Positions 55,128 through 62,463 of a stretch of 64,000 bases of DNA are shown here, piece after piece. The DNA is from an uncultured Oscillospiraceae bacterium (GTDB lineage: Bacteria > Bacillota > Clostridia > Oscillospirales > Acutalibacteraceae). The notes under the pieces were generated by a model that made no database searches, was not told the origin of the DNA, and worked only from the letters and a program-made list of their open reading frames with translations. Both the position numbers and the translations under genes were made by a program. Every line of letters starts with the position of its first letter. The stretch's first letter is position 1. The DNA lies in contig UQFO01000003.1 of NCBI GenBank assembly GCA_900540275.1, positions 108,316 to 172,315 of the forward strand. Reading direction: 5' to 3'.

Positions 55128-56633
55128 TTATTCTCCGGCATGCTTGATGCCGAGTATGCCGAGCTCCTTCTGCGTCAGGCCGATTCCCCTGAGCATCAAG
55201 CGGTTGCCGCGCAGGGCTTCAATGGAGTTGATGCCCATTCCGCCCATCATTTCCTTGATTTCGTGGTCCCAGGCCGTCACGAGGTTTACGAGCCGTTCAC
55301 ACCCGATATCGGGGTTTAAGCGCCGCACAAGCTCAGGGCGCTGCGTGGCAATGCCCCAGTTGCACTTGCCGGTCTGGCAGCTCCGGCACAAATGGCAGCC
55401 AAGCGCCAGAAGCGCGCTTGTCGCAATATATACGGCGTCCGCGCCGAGCGCTATGGCCTTGACGATATCCGAGCTGCTGCGGATAGAGCCGCCGGCGACA
55501 ATCGAGACGCTGCCGCGGATTCCCTCGTCGCGCAGGCGCTGGTCGACTGCCGCGAGCGCAAGCTCAACCGGGATGCCGACGTTGTCGCGGATTCTCGTCG
55601 GCGCGGCGCCCGTCCCGCCGCGGAAGCCGTCGATTGCGATAATATCCGCGCCGCCCCTTGCAATGCCGCTTGCAATTGCCGCCACGTTATGCACCGCCGC
55701 AATCTTGACGATAACCGGCTTTTTATAATCCGTCGCCTCTTTTAAGGAATAGACGAGCTGGCGCAAATCCTCAATGGAATAAATATCGTGGTGCGGCGCG
55801 GGGGAGATGGCGTCGGAGCCTTCGGGAATCATGCGCGTTTTTGAAATGTCTCCTACAATCTTCGTGCCCGGCAGATGTCCGCCGATACCGGGCTTTGCGC
55901 CCTGGCCAATTTTAATTTCAATCGCCGCGCCCTGCTCTAAATAATCCTTATAGACGCCGAAACGCCCGGAAGCCACCTGCACGATGGTGTTTTTTCCGTA
56001 CTGATAAAAATCCTTGTGCAGGCCGCCCTCGCCCGTGTTATAAAAGGTGCCGAGCTCCTTTGCCGCGCGCGCAAGGCTTTCATGCGCGTTGTAGCTGATG
56101 GAGCCGTAGGACATGGCGGAAAACATGATGGGAACCTTCAGCTCAAGCTGCGGGCTGAGGTTGTTTTTGATGCGGCCTTTATCGTCGCGATCCACCCGCT
56201 GCGGCTTTTTGCCGAGAAAGGTCTTCGTTTCCATCGGCTCGCGCAGCGGGTCAATGGAAGGGTTTGTCACCTGGGAGGCGTTGATGAGCATTTTGTCCCA
56301 GTAGATTGGGTATTCCTGCGGGTTGCCCATGGAGGACAGCAGCACGCCGCCCGTGCCCGCCTGGCGGTAAACCTCGCTGATGGCGTCCTTCGTCCAGTTT
56401 TTGTTTTCCTTAAAGGTGTGGTCCGTCTTGACTATTTTCAGCGCCCTTGTCGGACACAGCGCGACGCAGCGGTGGCAGACGACGCATTTCGATTCGTCCG
56501 CGAACATCATACCAAGCTCTTTATCGTAATGGTGCACGTTGTTTGCGCACTGCCTTTCGCACACGCGGCAGGTTATGCACCTTGTATGGTCGCGCACAAC
56601 CTCATATTCGGGGTATAAAAAATTGACCGGCAT
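55128..56633 (-). CDS. Split glutamate synthase, FMN/synthase subunit with N-terminal ferredoxin domain
   Basis: A 501-residue subunit corresponding to the central FMN domain of GltB, as in archaeal GOGAT. Residues about 10-70 hold two 4Fe-4S motifs (CITCRVCERQC, CVVCHRCVALCP). The Glu_synthase barrel follows with SAMSYGSISYNAHESLARAAKELG, KIGQGAKPGIGGHLPG, APHHDIYSIEDL, IDGFRGGTGAAPTRIRDNVG and the 3Fe-4S region CHLCRSCQTGKCNWGIATQ. It forms glutamate from 2-oxoglutarate and ammonia channelled from the amidotransferase. The ATG overlaps the stop of the gene before it by one base. Confidence 0.93.
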   Translation of the reverse strand: MPVNFLYPEYEVVRDHTRCITCRVCERQCANNVHHYDKELGMMFADESKCVVCHRCVALCPTRALKIVKTDHTFKENKNWTKDAISEVYRQAGTGGVLLSSMGNPQEYPIYWDKMLINASQVTNPSIDPLREPMETKTFLGKKPQRVDRDDKGRIKNNLSPQLELKVPIMFSAMSYGSISYNAHESLARAAKELGTFYNTGEGGLHKDFYQYGKNTIVQVASGRFGVYKDYLEQGAAIEIKIGQGAKPGIGGHLPGTKIVGDISKTRMIPEGSDAISPAPHHDIYSIEDLRQLVYSLKEATDYKKPVIVKIAAVHNVAAIASGIARGGADIIAIDGFRGGTGAAPTRIRDNVGIPVELALAAVDQRLRDEGIRGSVSIVAGGSIRSSSDIVKAIALGADAVYIATSALLALGCHLCRSCQTGKCNWGIATQRPELVRRLNPDIGCERLVNLVTAWDHEIKEMMGGMGINSIEALRGNRLMLRGIGLTQKELGILGIKHAGE

Positions 56634-57721
56634 TAGTTCGCACCTCCGTTTACTGTGACGACGACGGGTTCCCCGCCCTTGGGCGCCCAGATTTTGTTGG
56701 GCTCAGGCTCGATTACACGGATTGCGGCTTCCTCGCTTGCAAGGTAAACCATATCATTTTTCTCCCCGACGACCATGGAACGCAGCTTCAGCCTGTCGTT
56801 TAGGGCCATCAGCCCGCCGGTAAAGCCGACAAGGATGGAAAATGGGCCGGTAATCAAAAAGCTTGCGAAAGCGTTGCGCAAATAGGTCATGCGCTCGCGC
56901 TGCGCCTTCGGCATTGTTTCGATGGTGCTCCAAAACGGCGCCGCCATCACAAAGGCCGCCTCCTCATAGGTCAGCCCCTGCTTGCGCACGAGGTAATCTA
57001 TAATATAGGTAATCGCCTCCGTGTCGGTAAGGAGGGTACAGCTGTAGCCCATCATTTCAATATAGCGGCGGTTTGCGTCGTAAGAGGAAATTTCCCCGTT
57101 ATGTACGACCGAGCAGCCAAGCATCGCAAACGGGTGCGCGCCGCCCCACCAGCCGGGGGTGTTTGTCGGATAACGTCCGTGCGCTGTCCAGCAGTAGCCC
57201 TCATACTCGTCCAAACGGTAAAATACGCCGACGTCCTCCGGGTAGCCGACCGCCTTGAACGCGCCCATATCCTTCCCGCTTGAGAAGACATACGCGCCGT
57301 TTATTTCTTTATTGATATGCATCACGCTTTTAAAAACGAACTCGTCCTCCGACACCTGCATGGCCTCCACGCGGTAGGGGAGGGGCTTCACAAAGTAACG
57401 CCAGATGAGGGGCTCGTCGGTAATCGCCTTGAGCTTACGGGTCGGCATTTTCGACATGCTGACGATTTCAAAGCTGCCGCTTATATATTTATAACATTGC
57501 TCCTTTGAAAAATCATCGTCGTAAAATACATGGAAGGCGTAAAAATCCTTGAATTCCGGATAAATACCGTAAGCGGCAAAGCCTCCGCCGAGGCCGTTGC
57601 TCCTGTCGTGCATGACGGAAATCGATTGAATGATGCTTTCCCCATTCATCCTCGTTCCGTTTTTTGAAATCATGCCCGAAATCGCGCAGCCGGACGGTAT
57701 TCTTACCTGTCCCTCTCTCAT
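56633..57721 (-). CDS. Split glutamate synthase, glutamine amidotransferase subunit
   Basis: A 362-residue class II (Ntn) amidotransferase subunit, first gene of the operon. SGCAISGMISKNG contains Cys12, which would become the N-terminal nucleophile after removal of an 11-residue propeptide. AHGRYPTNTPGWWGGAHPF, VVHNGEISSYDANRRYIE and LLTDTEAITYIIDYLVRKQG are the glutamine-binding segments. It supplies ammonia to the FMN subunit. AAGGAGG precedes the ATG. It is divergent from glnN, with 490 bases between them. Confidence 0.92.
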   Translation of the reverse strand: MREGQVRIPSGCAISGMISKNGTRMNGESIIQSISVMHDRSNGLGGGFAAYGIYPEFKDFYAFHVFYDDDFSKEQCYKYISGSFEIVSMSKMPTRKLKAITDEPLIWRYFVKPLPYRVEAMQVSEDEFVFKSVMHINKEINGAYVFSSGKDMGAFKAVGYPEDVGVFYRLDEYEGYCWTAHGRYPTNTPGWWGGAHPFAMLGCSVVHNGEISSYDANRRYIEMMGYSCTLLTDTEAITYIIDYLVRKQGLTYEEAAFVMAAPFWSTIETMPKAQRERMTYLRNAFASFLITGPFSILVGFTGGLMALNDRLKLRSMVVGEKNDMVYLASEEAAIRVIEPEPNKIWAPKGGEPVVVTVNGGAN

Positions 57722-57764
57722 AACGTTTCCTCCTTATTGATTCACATATTCAGCCTGTTGCATA

Positions 57765-57779
57765 TACTATCATATAGTA
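57765..57779. promoter_or_regulatory. Palindrome upstream of the split GOGAT operon
   Basis: TACTAT-CAT-ATAGTA, 45 bases upstream of the first GOGAT gene. It may be an operator or overlap the -10 region of the minus-strand promoter; I could not settle the promoter itself. The rest of 57780-58090 is AT-rich without a supported gene. Confidence 0.4.
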
Positions 57780-58094
57780 AGGGTATGAAAACAAATATTA
57801 ATGCCGACAAGCTTGTTTTGCATGTTTTACTTTTAATATTTCATAAACAGCTGGTATAAGTTGCGTAAGCAACAGGATATATACTGATTATTGAAATTGT
57901 TGTAATTAAAACCTGCATTTTTATCCGTAGCACATTATACCCCCGCACGAAGAAGCATGTCAAGCATTTCTTTTTAATTTTTGAAATTTGTTTGGATAAA
58001 ATTTCATGAAATGTTAAATATAGCTGATTTAATTTGACAAACAGCGTTTCAAATGCAAGTTTTTTATAAAATCCTGCAAAATCTGAAAAAATCA

Positions 58095-58123
58095 TTGACA
58101 AATGGAATTGGCTGGTATATACT
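58095..58123 (+). promoter_or_regulatory. Promoter of glnN
   Basis: TTGACA at 58095-58100, 17-base spacer, TATACT at 58118-58123; expected start near 58130. Confidence 0.88.
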
Positions 58124-58132
58124 CTAGACATA

Positions 58133-58179
58133 ACAGCAACGGCGCTGTAGGGAATTCCCCTGCGGCGCCGTTTTGTTTT
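58133..58179 (+). promoter_or_regulatory. Attenuator in the glnN leader: terminator with a competing hairpin
   Basis: A strong terminator (13-bp stem, 58140-58152 with 58158-58170, then TTTTGTTTT) lies between the promoter and glnN. A smaller hairpin, ACAGC (58133-58137)/GCTGT (58144-58148), has the six-base loop AACGGC. It uses part of the terminator's 5' arm, so the two are mutually exclusive. The loop has A at position 1 and G at position 4, as in RNA hairpins bound by ANTAR antiterminators. Confidence 0.7.
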
Positions 58180-58213
58180 ACTAAAATATTTTTTAGGGAC
58201 AGGAGTTTTTAGT

Positions 58214-60310
58214 ATGGCAAGTATTCCTGAGATTTTCGGCAGCATGGTATTCGATGATGTATCGATGAAGGAACGGCTTCCGAAGCAAACCTATAAGGCG
58301 CTGAAGAAAACCATCGAGCTTGGCGAGGCGCTCGACATCAATGTGGCAAACATTGTTGCAAACGCCATGAAGGACTGGGCAGTTGAAAAGGGAGCCACCC
58401 ATTACACCCACTGGTTCCAGCCGATGACCGGCATTACAGCGGAAAAGCACGACAGCTTTATCAACCCGACCGACGACGGCAGGGCGATTATGGAATTTTC
58501 CGGCAAGGAGCTCATTAAGGGCGAGCCGGACGCTTCGAGCTTCCCGTCCGGCGGGCTGCGCGCAACCTTTGAGGCCAGGGGCTACACCGCCTGGGACCCG
58601 ACCTCCTATGCGTTTGTCAAGGACGATACCCTTTGTATCCCGACCGCTTTCTGCTCCTATACGGGCGAAGCGCTCGATAAAAAGACGCCGCTGCTGCGTT
58701 CCATGGACCGTATCAGCACAGAAGCGCTGCGTATTCTCCGTTTGTTCGGCGACGAGGAAACAACCAGGGTGCTTACCACCGTAGGTGCGGAGCAGGAGTA
58801 TTTCCTGATTGACAAGAAGCTCTACGAAAAACGAAAAGACCTAATCTATACGGGACGGACGCTGTTCGGCGCGCGCGCGCCCAAAGGACAGGAGCTTGAG
58901 GACCACTATTTCGGCACCATCAAGCCGCGCGTTTCCGAATATATGAAGGACCTTGACCAAGAGCTTTGGAAGCTTGGTGTATTTGCAAAAACAAAGCACA
59001 ACGAGGTCGCCCCCGGCCAGCATGAGCTCGCCCCGATTTTTACCACAACAAACCTTGCGACCGACCACAACCAGCTTACAATGGAAATTATGCGTAAGGT
59101 CGCCAGAAGGCACGGTATGGTATGCCTGCTGCATGAAAAGCCGTTTGCGGGCGTAAACGGAAGCGGTAAGCACAACAACTGGTCGCTGTCCACCAACACG
59201 GGCAAAAACCTGCTCGACCCGGGCAAAACGCCGAAAGATAACGCGCAGTTCCTGCTGATTCTGATGGCTGTCATCAAGGCGGTCGACGAGTACCAGGATT
59301 TGCTCCGCCTATCCGTCGCAAGCGCGGGCAACGACCACCGCTTAGGCGCGAACGAGGCGCCGCCGGCAATTATTTCGATGTTCCTCGGTGATGAGCTGAC
59401 GGAGATTCTCGATTCCATAGAGAACAATTCAGAATATGCAAACAAGGGCTCTGTCAGGATGGAAATGGGCACTGTCGTCCTCCCGAACATCAAAAAGGAC
59501 ACGACCGACCGCAACCGTACCTCCCCGTTTGCCTTTACCGGCAACAAGTTCGAGTTCCGCATGCTCGGCTCTGCGCTCAACATAGCCTGCCCGAACATTA
59601 TGCTCAACACGATTGTCGCGGAGGCGTTCTGTGAGTTCGCCGACGAGCTTGAAAACGCGGAGGATATCAGGACGGCTGTGATGAACCTAATCAAAAGGGA
59701 ATACAAGGAACATAAAAGGATTATCTTTAACGGCAACAACTATTCCGACGAGTGGGTTGAAGAAGCGAGGAAGAGGGGACTTCTAAACCTTCGTACCATG
59801 CCGGAGGCCATGCGCTATTACATCGCGGATAAGAATATTGGTTTATTTATGAAAAATAGTATCTTTACCGAGCCGGAGGTTCATTCCCGCTATGAAATCC
59901 AGCTCGAAAACTATACGAAGGTATTAAATATTGAAGCGCTGACCATGCTCGACATGGCAAAGAAGGATATTCTTCCGGGTGTTTCGGCCTATGTAAAAGA
60001 GCTGACCGAAACGGCTAACGCGAAAAAAGCGCTTTGCGCCGATATTCCGTGCGACGCGGAAATCGATTTGGTCAAAAAGCTTTCTTCGCTCACGGTATGC
60101 TTTTCAAAGAAGATTGCTGCGCTTGAGCAGGCGCTGCTCGGCACCAAAGAGGTCGAAGGCGTACAGGAGCTCGCGGATTATTATAAGGACCATGTGTTTG
60201 CCGCCATGCAGGAGCTGCGCGCGGTAGCCGACGAAATGGAAATTAACACCTCGTCAAAATACTGGCCTTATCCTTCTTACGGACAGCTGCTGTTCGGCGT
60301 ATACGACTAA
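58214..60310 (+). CDS. glnN: Glutamine synthetase type III
   Basis: A 698-residue GSIII, the large form common in Bacteroidetes, Clostridia and cyanobacteria. The start MASIPEIFGSMVFDDVSMKERLPK, KGATHYTHWFQPMTGITAEKHDSF, GAEQEYFLID (metal Glu), KHNEVAPGQHELAPIFTTTN and GSGKHNNWSLST are typical. It condenses ammonia with glutamate in the cytosol. It is divergent from the split GOGAT operon and upstream of an ammonium transporter, completing a GS-GOGAT assimilation cluster. ACAGGAG precedes the ATG. Expression is probably set by the leader attenuator. Confidence 0.96.
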   Translation: MASIPEIFGSMVFDDVSMKERLPKQTYKALKKTIELGEALDINVANIVANAMKDWAVEKGATHYTHWFQPMTGITAEKHDSFINPTDDGRAIMEFSGKELIKGEPDASSFPSGGLRATFEARGYTAWDPTSYAFVKDDTLCIPTAFCSYTGEALDKKTPLLRSMDRISTEALRILRLFGDEETTRVLTTVGAEQEYFLIDKKLYEKRKDLIYTGRTLFGARAPKGQELEDHYFGTIKPRVSEYMKDLDQELWKLGVFAKTKHNEVAPGQHELAPIFTTTNLATDHNQLTMEIMRKVARRHGMVCLLHEKPFAGVNGSGKHNNWSLSTNTGKNLLDPGKTPKDNAQFLLILMAVIKAVDEYQDLLRLSVASAGNDHRLGANEAPPAIISMFLGDELTEILDSIENNSEYANKGSVRMEMGTVVLPNIKKDTTDRNRTSPFAFTGNKFEFRMLGSALNIACPNIMLNTIVAEAFCEFADELENAEDIRTAVMNLIKREYKEHKRIIFNGNNYSDEWVEEARKRGLLNLRTMPEAMRYYIADKNIGLFMKNSIFTEPEVHSRYEIQLENYTKVLNIEALTMLDMAKKDILPGVSAYVKELTETANAKKALCADIPCDAEIDLVKKLSSLTVCFSKKIAALEQALLGTKEVEGVQELADYYKDHVFAAMQELRAVADEMEINTSSKYWPYPSYGQLLFGVYD

Positions 60311-60311
60311 C

Positions 60312-60364
60312 CTTTCTTAGTACCCATAGGTATTAAGAAAATCGCCGGGAGACCGGCGTTTAAA
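60312..60364 (+). promoter_or_regulatory. Two consecutive hairpins between glnN and the ammonium transporter gene
   Basis: TTTCTTA...TAAGAAA encloses TACC/GGTA in 60313-60340, and CGCCGG/CCGGCG with a GAGA loop follows at 60344-60359, ending in TTTAAAT. They may act as a terminator or attenuator before the ammonium transporter gene, or as a processing site in a common transcript. Confidence 0.5.
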
Positions 60365-60463
60365 TAAATGACACAACGGCGTGTATTTCATACTGGGACA
60401 GGAAGCGAGAGCTTTGCGGTTGGTATGAATACGCGCCGATTTTATTTTCGGGGAGGAATTGGT

Positions 60464-62200
60464 ATGTTCCCAAACATGGAATTTTCTGCTGTTAACACAA
60501 TATGGGTTCTCGTAGGCGCCGCATTGGTATTCTTTATGCAGGCGGGCTTTGCGATGGTGGAGACGGGCTTCACCAGGGCAAAGAATGCCGGCAATATCAT
60601 CATGAAAAACCTGATGGACTTTGCAATCGGCACGCCGCTTTACTGGCTGGCCGGCTTTGGTATTATGTTCGGCACCTCGAACCTCTATTTCGGCGGCTTC
60701 GACTTTTTCGGGCTTACCGGCGATTATTCGGCGGTGCTTCCCGACGGCGTCCCGCTCTTTGCTTTCATGATTTTCCAGACGGTTTTCTGTGCGACAGCCG
60801 CTACGATTGTATCAGGCGCGATGGCGGAACGTACAAAGTTCAGCGCGTACTGTATTTATTCAGCGGCAATCAGCCTGATTATCTACCCGATTTCCGGCCA
60901 CTGGATTTGGGGCGGCGGCTGGCTCGCGGGGCTCGGCTTCCATGATTTCGCGGGCTCCACGGCTGTTCATATGGTCGGCGGCGTCGCGGCGCTTGTCGGC
61001 GCGAAAATACTCGGCCCCCGTATCGGAAAATACGGCAGGGACGGAAAGCCCAAGGCTATCCCCGGCCACAGCCTTACACTCGGCGCGCTCGGCGTGTTTA
61101 TCCTCTGGTTCTGCTGGTTTGGCTTCAACGGAGGCTCTACCGTGTCCATGGAAGGCCCGGCCATCTTCAACGCGGGCGAGGTTTTCTTTACAACAAACCT
61201 CTGCGCGGCGGTCGCTACCGTCACGGTTATGGCAATTACCTGGATTCGGTATAAAAAGCCGGACGTTTCCATGACGCTCAACGGCGCGCTTGCCGGATTA
61301 GTCGCCATTACGGCGGGCTGCGACACGGTCGACCCGTGGGCGGCGGCGGTCATAGGCATTATTTCCGGCTTCGCGGTCGTATTCGGCATTGAATTTATCG
61401 ATAAGGTTTGTAAGATAGACGACCCGGTCGGCGCGGTCGGCGTCCATGGAATCTGCGGCGCGCTCGGTACGCTCTGTGTAGGACTGTTCTCAAACGGCTA
61501 CGGCACTGGCGATAAAAAGGGCCTGTTCCTCGGCGGCGGCTTTGAGGTGCTCGGCACACAGGCAATCGGCGTGTTCTCGGTTATGGCGTATGTCGCGGTT
61601 GTCATGATTGCCGTATTCCTCATCATCAAGCATACGGTCGGTCTTCGCGTTTCGAAGGAAGAGGAGACGGTCGGCCTCGATATTATGGAGCACGGCCTTG
61701 TCAGCAGCTATGCGGACTTTATGCCTACGGTCGTCAGCAGCGCTTCCCTTGATGACCCGTCTATGAGCGTTACAGGCGACGTTTCCGTAATGGACGCCGT
61801 ACCCGTACAGGTCGCGGCAGCCGGCAGCGTCCCTGCTTCCGACGTGAAGCTTACGAAAATCGACATCCTGCTCAAGCAGAGCAAGCTTGAAGAACTCAAG
61901 ACCGCAATGGACGCCATCGGCATTACCGGCATGACGGTCACACAGGTGCTCGGCTGCGGCGTACAGAAGGGCAAAGCGGAATATTACCGCGGAGTTCCTG
62001 TCGAGATGAACCTCCTGCCGAAGATGCAGGTAGAAATTGTCGTCAGCAGGATACCGGTACAGACGGTCATCGACGCGGCAGTCAAGGCGCTTTACACGGG
62101 ACACATCGGCGACGGAAAAATCTTTGTCTACAATGTGGAGGACGTTATCAAGGTCCGCACAGGGGAGAGAGGCTATGCTGCCTTGCAGGATATAGAATAA
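60464..62200 (+). CDS. amt: Ammonium transporter fused to a PII signalling domain (Amt-GlnB/K)
   Basis: A 578-residue protein. Residues 1 to about 415 form an 11-helix Amt channel: VFFMQAGFAMVETGFTRAKNAGNIIMKN, GAMAERTKFSAYCIYS, HMVGGVAALVGAKILGPR, WFGFNGGSTVS and GAVGVHGICGALGTL with the pore histidine. After a Ser/Ala/Val-rich linker, residues about 460-578 are a PII domain: KIDILLKQSKLEELKTAMDAIGITGMTV, a T-loop with EYYRGVPVEMNLLPKMQVEIVV, and GDGKIFVYNVEDVIKVRTGERG. PII normally blocks Amt when nitrogen is plentiful; here it is covalently attached. The ATG at 60464 follows GGGAGG; the earlier start at 60368 lacks a site. Confidence 0.94.
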   Translation: MFPNMEFSAVNTIWVLVGAALVFFMQAGFAMVETGFTRAKNAGNIIMKNLMDFAIGTPLYWLAGFGIMFGTSNLYFGGFDFFGLTGDYSAVLPDGVPLFAFMIFQTVFCATAATIVSGAMAERTKFSAYCIYSAAISLIIYPISGHWIWGGGWLAGLGFHDFAGSTAVHMVGGVAALVGAKILGPRIGKYGRDGKPKAIPGHSLTLGALGVFILWFCWFGFNGGSTVSMEGPAIFNAGEVFFTTNLCAAVATVTVMAITWIRYKKPDVSMTLNGALAGLVAITAGCDTVDPWAAAVIGIISGFAVVFGIEFIDKVCKIDDPVGAVGVHGICGALGTLCVGLFSNGYGTGDKKGLFLGGGFEVLGTQAIGVFSVMAYVAVVMIAVFLIIKHTVGLRVSKEEETVGLDIMEHGLVSSYADFMPTVVSSASLDDPSMSVTGDVSVMDAVPVQVAAAGSVPASDVKLTKIDILLKQSKLEELKTAMDAIGITGMTVTQVLGCGVQKGKAEYYRGVPVEMNLLPKMQVEIVVSRIPVQTVIDAAVKALYTGHIGDGKIFVYNVEDVIKVRTGERGYAALQDIE

Positions 62201-62230
62201 CAAAGCCTGTCCCTATTATTCACATATAGG

Positions 62231-62270
62231 AAGCCCCGTCCGAGCGGTTGAGCACGGGCGGGGCTTTCCT
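62231..62270 (+). terminator. Terminator after the ammonium transporter gene
   Basis: AAGCCCCG (62231-62238)/CGGGGCTT (62259-62266) with added inner pairing, then TTCCTTTTT. Nothing coding is visible between here and 62416. Confidence 0.85.
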
Positions 62271-62416
62271 TTTTGTATGCCATTTGTGGTATGGAAAGGC
62301 CAATATCCACCTATAGGGAAAAAGCGGCATACTTACTTTGAAGCAAAGGGATGGGAGTTTTTTTCATAGAAATGATGGGAAACGCCATAATGCTGAAAGC
62401 GTTTATATTCCAGCAT

Positions 62417-62454
62417 AAAACGCCCCGCAGAGAAACCTCTGCGGGGCGTTTTTT
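62417..62454. terminator. Bidirectional terminator beside the amylase gene
   Basis: AAAACGCCCCGCAGA/TCTGCGGGGCGTTTT with a GAAACC loop; runs of A and T on both sides. On the minus strand it ends the amylase transcript. Confidence 0.92.
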
Positions 62455-62463
62455 AGAATTGTT

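Noticed and set aside
60312..60364. ANTAR double hairpin before the ammonium transporter gene
   Set aside because: Two hairpins are present, but their loops (CATA or CCATAG, and GAGA or GGAGAC) do not have the A1/G4 hexaloop pattern.
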